In this document: positions 53,724-62,204 of the stretch, piece by piece
Layout: every line of letters starts with the position of its first letter
How positions within the stretch are numbered: position 1 is the stretch's first letter
DNA from: Mucilaginibacter_A sp964236465
GTDB lineage: Bacteria > Bacteroidota > Bacteroidia > Sphingobacteriales > Sphingobacteriaceae
Direction of reading: 5' to 3'
Length of the DNA: 64,000 nt
NCBI GenBank assembly: GCA_964236465.1
Contig: CAXSBZ010000005.1
Coordinates: forward strand, 1 to 64,000
Notes under the pieces: model-generated
What the model saw: only the letters and a program-made list of their open reading frames with translations
Told to the model about the DNA's origin: nothing
Database searches by the model: none
Position numbers and translations under genes: made by a program

Positions 53724-55739
53724 ATGACTTTTACAGAAGCCAAAGCGCAGGTTGAAGCCTTATCCGCCGAACTCAAACAACACAATTACAATTATTATGT
53801 GCTGGCGCAGCCCAGTATTTCTGATCAGGATTTCGACCAGAAACTATCAGAACTGGCGGCACTGGAAAAGCAGTTTCCGGAATTGCTCGACCCAAATTCT
53901 TCAACCCAAAAAGTTGGCGGAGAAATCACCAAAGAATTTCAAACGGTTAAACATCAATGGCCAATGCTTTCTTTGGGAAATACTTATAACGAGCAGGATT
54001 TGCTGGATTTTGATCAGCGCATCCAAAAAGCCATTGGGCTTAATTTTGAGTACGTGGTTGAGCTGAAATTTGACGGATTATCCATCAGTTTGGCTTACGA
54101 AAACGGAAAACTCCTTCGTGCGGTTACACGCGGAGATGGCACGCAAGGCGATGAAGTTACCAATAATATCAAAACCGTTCATGCCGTTCCGCATCATTTG
54201 AAACCAGGCAATTATCCCGATCAATTTGAAATTCGTGGTGAAGTTTTCATGCACAAAAAAGCTTTCGAGCGATTGAACCAGGAGCGTTTGGATAACGGTG
54301 AAGTTACTTATGCCAACCCGCGCAACTTTGCTTCTGGCACCGTTAAATTGCAGGATTCGGCAGAAGTTGCAAAACGCCCGCTGGATTGTTTCCTGTACTT
54401 CTTTTATGCGCATAAAAATCAGTTTAAAACCCATTGGGAAAGTTTGCAAACGGTAAAAAGCTGGGGCTTTCCGGTTTGCGGCCACACGGCACTTTGCAGC
54501 AATATCCAGGAAGTGTTGGCTTTTATTAAAACCTGGGAAACCGAACGTTTTAAACTGAGCTACGATATTGATGGCATTGTTTTAAAAGTAAACAGTTTTG
54601 CACAACAGGAAGAACTGGGTTTTACGGCAAAATCGCCGCGCTGGGCTATTTCCTACAAATACAAGGCAGCTTCGGCACAAACCATTTTAGAAAGTGTTGG
54701 CTACCAGGTTGGCCGCACCGGCGCAGTAACGCCGGTTGCACATTTGAAACCGGTTTTGCTGGCCGGGACAACCGTAAAAAGGGCAACCTTGCACAACGCT
54801 AACGAGATTTTACGCTTGGATTTGTACGAAGGCGATACTGTTTATGTAGAAAAAGGCGGTGAAATCATCCCGAAAATTACGGGCGTAAACTTGGATGCAC
54901 GTATTCTTGATGCCAAGCCAATTGAATATGCCACCAATTGCCCGCAGTGTGGAACTTTGTTGGAACGAAAAGAAGGCGAAGCTGCTTTTTATTGCCCGAA
55001 TGATGAAAGTTGTCCGCCGCAAATTGTTGGAAAAATTCAGCATTTTATCGGCCGGAAAGCCATGGATATTGACGGCTTGGGCGATGAAACGATTGAGAAC
55101 TTTTACAAGCGTGGTTTCCTGCATCATATTAGTGATTTGTATGAACTGAAGCAGCACATTGACGAATTGCGGACGCTGGAACGCTTTGGCGAGAAATCAA
55201 TCACCAACATGATCAGCGGGATCGAAAAATCAAAAGAAATGCCTTTTGAAAAAGTGCTGTTTGGTTTAGGGATCCGTTTTGTGGGCGAAACAGTTGCCAG
55301 AAAATTGGCACGATATTTTAAAACGATTGAAGCTTTGCAGCATGCTTCTTTTGAAGAACTAATTTTAGTGGATGAAATTGGCGACCGCATTGCCGAAAGT
55401 TTGATCGAATATTTCCTGGTTCCGCAGCACTTGGAACAAATTGAAAAGTTAAAAAAAGCAGGCTTACAATTTACCCTAAAAGAAGAAACAAACGAGCTGC
55501 AAAGTGAAAAACTAACCGGCAAAAGTTTTATTATCTCTGGTGTGTTTGAGCAATTTTCGAGGGAAGAACTGAAGCAAATGATCGAGCAGAACGGCGGCAA
55601 AATCCTCGGCAGTATTTCCGCAAAACTCGATTATTTGGTTGCAGGCGAAAACATGGGGCCATCAAAGTTGGAAAAAGCACAGAAACTAAATATTCTGATG
55701 ATCTCTGAACAGGATTTGCTGGCGATGATCGAAGGATGA
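53724..55739 (+). CDS. ligA: NAD-dependent DNA ligase
   Basis: A 671-residue replicative ligase sealing nicks with NAD. Domains in order: Ia (HNYNYYVLAQPSISDQDFD), adenylation domain with the AMP-accepting Lys115 in ELKFDGLS, OB-fold, four-Cys zinc finger (CPQC...CPNDESCPPQ), helix-hairpin-helix region (IDGLGDETIENFYKRG) and C-terminal BRCT (about 595-671). Full length and intact. A TATCTTCG -7-like box (53712-53719) lies only 4 bases before the ATG, implying a leaderless or very short-leader transcript. Confidence 0.97.
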   Translation: MTFTEAKAQVEALSAELKQHNYNYYVLAQPSISDQDFDQKLSELAALEKQFPELLDPNSSTQKVGGEITKEFQTVKHQWPMLSLGNTYNEQDLLDFDQRIQKAIGLNFEYVVELKFDGLSISLAYENGKLLRAVTRGDGTQGDEVTNNIKTVHAVPHHLKPGNYPDQFEIRGEVFMHKKAFERLNQERLDNGEVTYANPRNFASGTVKLQDSAEVAKRPLDCFLYFFYAHKNQFKTHWESLQTVKSWGFPVCGHTALCSNIQEVLAFIKTWETERFKLSYDIDGIVLKVNSFAQQEELGFTAKSPRWAISYKYKAASAQTILESVGYQVGRTGAVTPVAHLKPVLLAGTTVKRATLHNANEILRLDLYEGDTVYVEKGGEIIPKITGVNLDARILDAKPIEYATNCPQCGTLLERKEGEAAFYCPNDESCPPQIVGKIQHFIGRKAMDIDGLGDETIENFYKRGFLHHISDLYELKQHIDELRTLERFGEKSITNMISGIEKSKEMPFEKVLFGLGIRFVGETVARKLARYFKTIEALQHASFEELILVDEIGDRIAESLIEYFLVPQHLEQIEKLKKAGLQFTLKEETNELQSEKLTGKSFIISGVFEQFSREELKQMIEQNGGKILGSISAKLDYLVAGENMGPSKLEKAQKLNILMISEQDLLAMIEG

Positions 55740-55778
55740 TCATTCAAAAGCTATTTTAATTTTGTTCAATTTATTTTA

Positions 55779-55873
55779 CATGCTTCTTTTATCACCTAAA
55801 AATCATTGGCCGTCCATGCTTCAACATTCACCTCAACTATAAAAACAGGTTTTATGGTGATAAAAGAAGCATG
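55779..55873. repeat. Motif inverted pair after ligA (likely terminator)
   Basis: CATGCTTCTTTTATCACC (55779-55796) is complementary to GGTGATAAAAGAAGCATG (55856-55873), an 18-base perfect outer stem. The inner region repeats a CCATGCTTCAACATT relic. It lies 40 bases after the ligA stop. Confidence 0.85.
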
Positions 55874-55959
55874 ATGATTTTTGTTAACAGAAACTTAAAC
55901 AGTCGCTTATATTCGTTTAATATTTATTTGAGATTCGTTTAACTGAAAACCCAAAATAT

Positions 55960-55967
55960 TATCTTAG
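55960..55967 (+). promoter_or_regulatory. Candidate -7 box of dapA
   Basis: TATCTTAG, 18 bases before the ATG at 55986; the same octamer is proposed for the receptor gene at 14032. Confidence 0.35.
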
Positions 55968-55985
55968 CGGTTTCTATCCACATAA

Positions 55986-56867
55986 ATGAAAAAATTTCAT
56001 GGCACCGGAGTTGCTGTCATTACTCCGTTTCAAACTGATGGTTCTGTTGATTTCGCGGCATTGGAAATCGTTTTGGAACACCTGATCGCAAAAGGCATTG
56101 ATTACCTGATTTCTTTGGGCACAACTGGTGAAAGTGCTGCCTTATCTTCCGCAGAAAAAAAAGATGTTTGGGCATTTACAGCCGGAAAAGTTGCAGGCCG
56201 CGTTCCTTTAATTGCCGGTATTGGCGGAAATTACACACAGGCCGTAATTGAAAATATTAAAAATTTTGACAAGCACGGTTATGATGCCATCCTGTCTGTA
56301 AGTCCGTACTACAACAAACCTACGCAGGAAGGGATTTATCAGCATTATAAAGCGTTGGCTTCTGCATCAGATTTGTCTGTGATTTTATATAATGTGCCAG
56401 GCAGAACGGCCAGCAATATCTCCGCAGAAACCACTGTCCGTCTGGCCCATAATTGCCCTAATATTATAGCGGTAAAAGAAGCATCCGGAAATTTTGATCA
56501 GTTTAACCAGATTATGCGCGATAAACCGGCAGATTTTATGCTGATTTCCGGCGATGACCCGGTTACTTTGCCTATGATTGCCTTGGGTGCAGTTGGTGTA
56601 ATTTCGGTGATTGGGAATGCTGTGCCGCAAATATTTTCGGATATGGTTCGGCTTTGTTTGGAAGGAAAATGGGAAGCTGCCCGCATTTTACATTATCAGC
56701 TGATTGAATTTACCAAACTGATGTTTGCAGATGGCAACCCGGCAGGCGTAAAAGAAGCCATGAAAGTGTTGGGTTTGTGCGGAAACACTTTAAGATTGCC
56801 TTTAGTAAATGTCAATTCAAAGGTTGCTGAATTGATTGCAGCCGAAACAAAAAAACTAAATCCATAA
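55986..56867 (+). CDS. dapA: 4-hydroxy-tetrahydrodipicolinate synthase
   Basis: A 293-residue TIM-barrel aldolase joining pyruvate and aspartate semialdehyde in lysine and diaminopimelate synthesis. Seen: GTGVAVITPF, LGTTGES (Thr47, Thr48), LYNVPGRT (Tyr135, Arg140) and the Schiff-base lysine Lys164 in IAVKEASGN. The Lys164 codon lies inside a dispersed motif copy (56473-56484), which encodes VKEA here. Single gene with its own terminator. Confidence 0.97.
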   Translation: MKKFHGTGVAVITPFQTDGSVDFAALEIVLEHLIAKGIDYLISLGTTGESAALSSAEKKDVWAFTAGKVAGRVPLIAGIGGNYTQAVIENIKNFDKHGYDAILSVSPYYNKPTQEGIYQHYKALASASDLSVILYNVPGRTASNISAETTVRLAHNCPNIIAVKEASGNFDQFNQIMRDKPADFMLISGDDPVTLPMIALGAVGVISVIGNAVPQIFSDMVRLCLEGKWEAARILHYQLIEFTKLMFADGNPAGVKEAMKVLGLCGNTLRLPLVNVNSKVAELIAAETKKLNP

Positions 56868-56870
56868 AAA

Positions 56871-56896
56871 AATCCGATGACGGATCGGATTTTTTA
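56871..56896 (+). terminator. Rho-independent terminator of dapA
   Basis: AATCCGAT pairs with ATCGGATT around a 5-base loop, followed by Ts. A motif copy (GATAAAAGAAGCAT, 56900-56913) is directly downstream and abuts the stop of the minus-strand gene. Confidence 0.85.
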
Positions 56897-56912
56897 GTCG
56901 ATAAAAGAAGCA

Positions 56913-57101
56913 TCACTTTTTTGCGGGTTCTGCGTTTTTGGTATCCTGGATTTCCAGGCGGATGGCTTGGGCCATGTTTTTCAAATCCTGCATCCCCTTG
57001 CGGATGCGCGTTCCGGCAGCACTGTTTCCTTTGTTATAAAACTTTTCGGCATCTGATTCCAAACTTTCAACCAGCTTTTTTATTTCTTCAAATTTTTTCA
57101 T
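56913..57101 (-). CDS. Histone H1-like small basic protein
   Basis: A 62-residue helical protein, MKKFEEIKKLVESLESDAEKFYNKGNSAAGTRIRKGMQDLKNMAQAIRLEIQ followed by a Lys-rich tail. The AAGTRIRKGMQDLKN core is the form of the small Bacteroidetes proteins annotated as histone H1-like, presumed to bind DNA nonspecifically. A nucleoid role is inferred from family naming and composition. It is convergent with dapA. Its stop lies at the edge of a motif copy. Confidence 0.8.
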   Translation of the reverse strand: MKKFEEIKKLVESLESDAEKFYNKGNSAAGTRIRKGMQDLKNMAQAIRLEIQDTKNAEPAKK

Positions 57102-57228
57102 CAGATAATATGGTTAGGCTTTTTATATAAGCTAATGTAAATTTTTTTGGAGAAAACAACAATAGGTATTTTTTGCAGATAAAGGTGATGGAAAATATTT
57201 AGAAGCTGTTCAAATTTCTGCTTGGTTA

Positions 57229-57439
57229 TTTTGGCTAAAGCCGTATTTAAATTACCTACAATCCACGGCCTGAAGGCCGTGGCAATTTGGCTGTCTTATT
57301 TTGCATTCTTTGTACCTGGTGTTTTATATTTGTTGGTAATCAATGGGTTTTAAGTTTAGCAGGATAATTATTGAACTTCAATTGCCACGGCCTTCAGGCC
57401 GTGGACAAAAGCTAAAAACAACACAGGCTTTAGCCAAAA
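57229..57439. repeat. MITE-like inverted repeat, family A copy 2
   Basis: A 211-base element with termini TTTTGGCTAAAGCC (57229-57242) and GGCTTTAGCCAAAA (57426-57439) and inner palindromes CCACGGCCTGAAGGCCGTGG (near 57272) and its complement form near 57385. It matches the 53427-53630 copy in plan but the central sequence differs. Confidence 0.8.
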
Positions 57440-57463
57440 AAATAGGACACCAAAATTTACGGC

Positions 57464-57476
57464 ATAAAAGAAGCAT
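57464..57476 (+). repeat. Solitary motif copy
   Basis: ATAAAAGAAGCAT, 25 bases beyond the family A element and outside any gene. Confidence 0.7.
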
Positions 57477-57521
57477 TATAATTAGTAATTTTTTTGATTA
57501 CAAAAGATAAAAAATACCTCA

Positions 57522-57552
57522 TAAAAAAAGCACTGAAAACAATCCAGTGCTT
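57522..57552 (-). terminator. Terminator of the alpha-oxoamine synthase gene
   Basis: On the minus strand AAGCACTG and CAGTGCTT pair around a 9-base loop and are followed by Ts, 21 bases after the stop at 57573. Confidence 0.8.
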
Positions 57553-57572
57553 CTGATTAAGAAAGTAACTAT

Positions 57573-58820
57573 TTAACTATCAGCCAAAGCAAATTTATTT
57601 TCTTTATAATAGCCGCTTTTCAGTTTTTCTGCTACCTCACTGTAGGCATCCAGTGTGCGCTGCACATCTTCCAAACTATGTGTTGCCGTTGGGATGATCC
57701 GCAGTACAATCAGTCCTCTCGGTATAACCGGATACAGTACAATAGAACAAAAAATACTATAATTTTCTCTAAGGTCCATGGTCAGGCTGGTTGCTTCTTC
57801 CAGTTCGCCTTTCAAAAAAACCGGTGTAACCATCGTATTGGTAACGCCTAAATCAAAGCCACGGCTGCGCAAGCCTTCTTGCAAAGCTCTGGCAATCGTC
57901 CATAATTTTTCGCGCAGCTCCGGGCGGTTCATCAACAGTTCCAAACGTTTTCTCAAACCGATAACCATTGGCATAGGCAAAGCTTTGGCAAAAGTTTGCG
58001 AGCGCATGTTGTAGCGCAAAAAATTTGTAATGGTTTTGCTCGAAGCCACAAAAGCACCAATGCCAGCCATAGATTTTGCAAAAGTACCGAAGTAAACATC
58101 TACACCATCAATACAATTTTGGGCTTCGTGCGTACCAGCACCCGTTACGCCCATTGTGCCAAATCCGTGTGCATCATCAATAAGCAAACGGAATTTATAC
58201 TGCTCTTTTAAAGCTACTATTTCTTCTATTTTGCCTTGTGCGCCAGACATGCCGAAAACACCTTCTGTTATCACCAAAATACCGCCGCCGGTTTGTTCTG
58301 CTAATTTGGATGCGCGTTCCAACTGTTTTTCTAAACTAACCATATCATTATGCTGATAAACATAGCGTTTGCCCATGTGCAAACGCACACCATCAATAAT
58401 ACAGGCATGAGATTCTGCATCATAAACAATTACATCGTTCCGATCTACCAAACTATCGATGATAGAAACCATTCCCTGATAACCGTAATTGAGTAGGAAA
58501 GCATCTTCTTTACCTACAAATTTGGCAAGGTCTTTTTCCAAAGCTTCATGTTGTGTTGAATTTCCCGACATCATCCGTGCGCCCATCGGATATGCCATGC
58601 CATAAGCAGCAGCAGCTTCTGCATCTGCTTTGCGCACTTCCGGGTGATTGGCCAGGCCCAAATAATTGTTCAAACTCCAAATCAAGTGCTCTTTTCCTCT
58701 GAATTGCATGTGGGCATCAATCTCCCCTTCTAACCTCGGGAACGAAAAGTAACCATGCGACCAGCTTTGATGCTGACCTAAAGGACCCATATTTTTTTGT
58801 ATCTTATCAAATAAATCCAA
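57573..58820 (-). CDS. Alpha-oxoamine synthase (serine palmitoyltransferase or related)
   Basis: A 415-residue fold-type I PLP enzyme. Seen: NNYLGLANHP, GARMMSGN, the cofactor-stacking His138 (AESHACIIDG), LIDDAHGFGTMG (Asp215) and the PLP lysine Lys249 (FGTFAKSMAG). The family joins an amino acid with an acyl-CoA. In this phylum it includes serine palmitoyltransferase for sphingolipids, the cysteate acyltransferase for sulfonolipids and 2-amino-3-ketobutyrate ligase. The long N-terminus (SHGYFSFPRLEGEIDAHMQFRG) favours a lipid-forming type. Exact substrate uncertain. Single gene with terminators on both sides. Confidence 0.82.
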   Translation of the reverse strand: MDLFDKIQKNMGPLGQHQSWSHGYFSFPRLEGEIDAHMQFRGKEHLIWSLNNYLGLANHPEVRKADAEAAAAYGMAYPMGARMMSGNSTQHEALEKDLAKFVGKEDAFLLNYGYQGMVSIIDSLVDRNDVIVYDAESHACIIDGVRLHMGKRYVYQHNDMVSLEKQLERASKLAEQTGGGILVITEGVFGMSGAQGKIEEIVALKEQYKFRLLIDDAHGFGTMGVTGAGTHEAQNCIDGVDVYFGTFAKSMAGIGAFVASSKTITNFLRYNMRSQTFAKALPMPMVIGLRKRLELLMNRPELREKLWTIARALQEGLRSRGFDLGVTNTMVTPVFLKGELEEATSLTMDLRENYSIFCSIVLYPVIPRGLIVLRIIPTATHSLEDVQRTLDAYSEVAEKLKSGYYKENKFALADS

Positions 58821-58918
58821 AGCAGTTTATTTTAAAAAAATGAATGTGTTGTGGTAAAAATACCTGTTAAATTTATATCCGCAAAAGAAGCACCAAAACT
58901 TACCTGAATTTAACAAAA

Positions 58919-58944
58919 AAGGTCTTTGTTTGAACAAAGACCTT
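58919..58944 (-). terminator. Terminator of ftsZ
   Basis: GGTCTTTGTT and AACAAAGACC (58921-58942) form a perfect stem with a two-base loop; the minus-strand downstream side is T-rich. It lies about 27 bases after the ftsZ stop. Confidence 0.85.
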
Positions 58945-58970
58945 GATTTTTATTATTTAATGCCTGAAAT

Positions 58971-60590
58971 TCAATCTACATTATCATGCAAAAAAGAATT
59001 GTTGGGCCTGATCTCCGTTTTGCCATCCTCATCAGCCAACAAAGAAAACCTGGAAATTTGTGTTTCTGAGGAATGCACGTTCTGCTGCAAAGCAATTTCT
59101 TTGCGTTTATAGGCCGGCACATTTTCCAACTCCTGGATATTTCCGCTTCGCAATTTCATGCTCAGATCTTTTAAACGCATAATCCGTTCCCGTGATTTGC
59201 GCAGTTGCTCTTCAATAGATTCATCAGTTTTCAAGTCATCTGCACCGGCAATCACAGGCTGCGCTTCTGGTTTGGCAGGCTCAGGTCGAATTGGCTCAGC
59301 AACAGAGTTTTCTGTAGGCTTATCAAAGCTCATTGGTTCGGCGTATTTTACTGTAAAACCGGTATTTTCTATTTCCGGCTCCTGTGTTTTCTCTTCTTCG
59401 GTTAATTGATAACGGATTTTCCCGGTTGAATCTTCTCGTGATGGTTCTTCTTTTTTCTGGAATGTATTGATATTGTTTCCGTGATTTTCTTCTTGCACTT
59501 TTAAAAACGGTTCGCTTTTATCAGCTTTGCCATTGTTGATGCTGGTAAATTCATTTACAGGTTTTACCAGCGGTGTTTCCGTTATCAAATGAGAAACAAT
59601 TTTCTTGGTATTTTGTACTTTTTCACGCTCATCTTTGGTTTGAAAACCTGTAGCGATAATGGTTACAGATATTTTTTCGCCCAAATTTTCGTCCTGGCAA
59701 TTTCCCCAGATCAGGTCAGCCATCAAACCGGCTTCTTCCTGAATATAATCAGTAATTACACTTACTTCATCCATCGTTACCTCTTTGGAGCCGGAACTGA
59801 TGTTGAGCAAAATATAGCGTGCACCTTCAATTTCGTTATCTTTTAATAGCGGAGAAGCCAAAGCACCCCGCACAGCTTCATAAGCGCGGTTTTCGCCAGC
59901 AGCAGAATAACTTCCCATGATGGAAACGCCGCTATCTTTCATCACCGTGCGCACATCTTTAAAATCAACGTTGATGTAGCCCGGCAACGTAATGATCTCA
60001 GCAATACCTTTTGCGGCAGTTGTCAAAATATCGTCTGCCTGTGCAAAAGCAGCACCCAGCGTCAAGTTACCAAATATTTCGCGCAGCCGATCGTTAGAAA
60101 TCACCAGAAAAGAATCTACATATTTCCGCAGTTCTTCCATGCCTTCTTCTGCCTGCATTTTTCGGCGTTTGCCTTCAAAAGAAAACGGTGTCGTAATTAT
60201 CCCAACGGTCAAAATGTCCAGTTCGCGAGCTGCCTGCGCAATAATCGGGCTGGCACCGGTTCCTGTTCCGCCACCCATCCCGGCCGTGATAAACAGCATT
60301 TTGGTGTTGGTACCCAGCATTTGTTTAATATCGTCAATATTTTCTATGGCTGAGTTTTTCCCAACTTCGGGGATCGAGCCAGCACCCATCCCTTCTGTTA
60401 AACTGGCACCTAACTGCACCTTGTTCGGTATCGGGCTTAGTTCCAATGCCTGCGAATCTGTATTACAAATGATAAAATCAACACCGGTAATACCTTGTCT
60501 GTACATGTGGTTTACTGCGTTACCACCGCCGCCGCCCACACCAATTACTTTGATGATAGACGATTTTTCTTTTAACATTTCAAATTGCAT
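58971..60590 (-). CDS. ftsZ: Cell division GTPase FtsZ
   Basis: A 539-residue tubulin homologue forming the division ring. Seen: GVGGGGGNAVNHMY (17-30), the tubulin signature GGGTGTG (107-113), the synergy loop region INVDFKDVRTVM, and KTDEREK. After the GTPase body (to about 325) comes a charged Pro/Glu-rich linker of some 170 residues and a C-terminal segment with VPAYKRKEI. The length is long compared with E. coli (383) but usual for Bacteroidetes, where the linker is extended. A second possible start is Met5. Last gene of the murC-ftsQ-ftsA-ftsZ series. Confidence 0.97.
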   Translation of the reverse strand: MQFEMLKEKSSIIKVIGVGGGGGNAVNHMYRQGITGVDFIICNTDSQALELSPIPNKVQLGASLTEGMGAGSIPEVGKNSAIENIDDIKQMLGTNTKMLFITAGMGGGTGTGASPIIAQAARELDILTVGIITTPFSFEGKRRKMQAEEGMEELRKYVDSFLVISNDRLREIFGNLTLGAAFAQADDILTTAAKGIAEIITLPGYINVDFKDVRTVMKDSGVSIMGSYSAAGENRAYEAVRGALASPLLKDNEIEGARYILLNISSGSKEVTMDEVSVITDYIQEEAGLMADLIWGNCQDENLGEKISVTIIATGFQTKDEREKVQNTKKIVSHLITETPLVKPVNEFTSINNGKADKSEPFLKVQEENHGNNINTFQKKEEPSREDSTGKIRYQLTEEEKTQEPEIENTGFTVKYAEPMSFDKPTENSVAEPIRPEPAKPEAQPVIAGADDLKTDESIEEQLRKSRERIMRLKDLSMKLRSGNIQELENVPAYKRKEIALQQNVHSSETQISRFSLLADEDGKTEIRPNNSFLHDNVD

Positions 60591-60725
60591 AATGGCTGTT
60601 CTTTAACTATATAATGTATTGACGAATCACTTCTTTTAAAACGTAATAGTACGTTTTTACTATTTATTATTATTGATATAAGTTTTTGGTTGATTAAGGG
60701 CATATTTAAGGTTGATCCATTTTTC

Positions 60726-60819
60726 ATGCTTCTTTTATCACCCTAAAATCTCGAAGTTATTATGCTTCTTTTATCGGTATAAATTACAAAAACTAATTTT
60801 ACCGGCATAAAAGAAGCAT
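60726..60819. repeat. Three motif copies between ftsA and ftsZ
   Basis: ATGCTTCTTTTATC at 60726-60739 and 60762-60775 (direct repeats) and CATAAAAGAAGCAT at 60806-60819 (inverted). The last two form a 58-base hairpin with inner arms TATCGGTATAAATT and AATTTTACCGGCATA. The element splits ftsA from ftsZ in a 265-base gap, where it may reduce read-through and so uncouple FtsZ level from the upstream genes. Confidence 0.8.
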
Positions 60820-60855
60820 AAAGAAATTTGACAAAAACTTAAACCTGCTCCAAAT

Positions 60856-62202
60856 CTATTTCAGGAAATCTTCATCTTTGATATCATCCTTGATAAATAT
60901 TTTTCCTTTTTCCAGCATCCTGGAGAGCAAACCATGTTTCTTTTCTGATGCAACAGCAGGTTTGGCCTGGGATTTTACTTCTGCAACGGCCGGCATTTCT
61001 GCATCTTCCATTTTTTGGATTCCTTTGATCAGCAAACCAATTCCGGTAGCATACATCGGGCTTTGCAAATCATCAAAAATGTTTTTTTGCAGCACTTCAT
61101 TTTTGGCCAAATGCTCGCTCGGATAACCGATGCGGCAATCCAAACCAGTTACATATTCAACCAATTGCGGCAAATGTTTCAAATCTGCACCACCGCCGGT
61201 GATGACAATCCCACCTATCATTTTCTTTTCGTAACCGGAAGTTTTGATCTCATAATAAACATGCTCAATGATTTCTTCCATCCGCGCTTGAATTACGTAA
61301 GCCAGGTTTTTAACCGATATTTCTTTCGATTCGCGGCCACGCAAACCCGGCACGCATACAATTTCGTTATCCTTGTTTTCTTCTGCCAAGGCTGAACCAA
61401 AACGCGTTTTCAGCATCTCTGCAATGTTGCGCATCACCGAGCAGCCTTCACGGATATCCTCGGTTACGCTATTTCCGCCAAACGGAATTACAGCAGTGTG
61501 GCGTATAATCCCTTCATGGAAAATAGCCAAATCCGTGGTTCCGCCGCCGATATCTACCAAAACCACACCGGCTTCTTTCTCTTCATCCGTTAAAACTGCT
61601 TCCGATGAGGCCAAAGGTTCTAAGATCAAATCATGGCTTTCCAAATTGGCTTTCGTCACACATTTTACAATATTTTTTACAGCCGTAACCTGGCCGGAAA
61701 TAATATGAAAATTGGCTTCCAACCGAACGCCGGCCATGCCGATCGGGTCTTTAATTCCGGGTTCATTGTCCACCGTAAATTCCTGCGGCAGCACATGGAT
61801 AATTTCTTCTCCCGGAGGCATCACCAAATTGTACATATCCTCGATCAGCTTTTCAATATCTTTCCGGTTGATTTCCCGGTTCAAATCCCGGCGCGTAATC
61901 AAACCGCGGTGCTGTAAACTCTTGATATGCTGGCCCGCAATCCCCACATTCACCACACGGATTTCTACGTTGGATTGTGAGGCGGCAATTTCAATTGCCT
62001 GCGTAATTCCCTGCACAGTTTTATCAATATTGGAGACCACACCGCGCGTAACGCCGGCAGATTCGGCTTTTCCAATACCTAAAATTTCCACCGTATTATC
62101 CTTGCTTCTGCGGCCTACAATGGCGCAAATTTTTGTGGTGCCAATGTCTAAGCCAACAACTATTGGCGAACTTTTATCCTGAATGATAGAAACCTTTTCC
62201 AT
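60856..62202 (-). CDS. ftsA: Cell division protein FtsA
   Basis: A 448-residue actin-like ATPase that tethers FtsZ to the membrane. Seen: VGLDIGTTKICAIVG (phosphate-1, about 16-30), the 1C domain region (VVNVGIAGQHIKSLQHRG), VLVDIGGGTTDLAIF (phosphate-2) and GGIVITGGGADLKHL (adenosine loop). The C-terminus ends RMLEKGKIFIKDDIKDEDFLK, in which the segment before the acidic end could be the membrane-binding helix. It starts 2 bases after ftsQ. Confidence 0.96.
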   Translation of the reverse strand: MEKVSIIQDKSSPIVVGLDIGTTKICAIVGRRSKDNTVEILGIGKAESAGVTRGVVSNIDKTVQGITQAIEIAASQSNVEIRVVNVGIAGQHIKSLQHRGLITRRDLNREINRKDIEKLIEDMYNLVMPPGEEIIHVLPQEFTVDNEPGIKDPIGMAGVRLEANFHIISGQVTAVKNIVKCVTKANLESHDLILEPLASSEAVLTDEEKEAGVVLVDIGGGTTDLAIFHEGIIRHTAVIPFGGNSVTEDIREGCSVMRNIAEMLKTRFGSALAEENKDNEIVCVPGLRGRESKEISVKNLAYVIQARMEEIIEHVYYEIKTSGYEKKMIGGIVITGGGADLKHLPQLVEYVTGLDCRIGYPSEHLAKNEVLQKNIFDDLQSPMYATGIGLLIKGIQKMEDAEMPAVAEVKSQAKPAVASEKKHGLLSRMLEKGKIFIKDDIKDEDFLK

Positions 62203-62204
62203 TT

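Noticed and set aside
55..60819. CRISPR array
   Set aside because: The repeated unit is only 12-15 bases, irregularly spaced over the whole window, in both orientations and inside genes.
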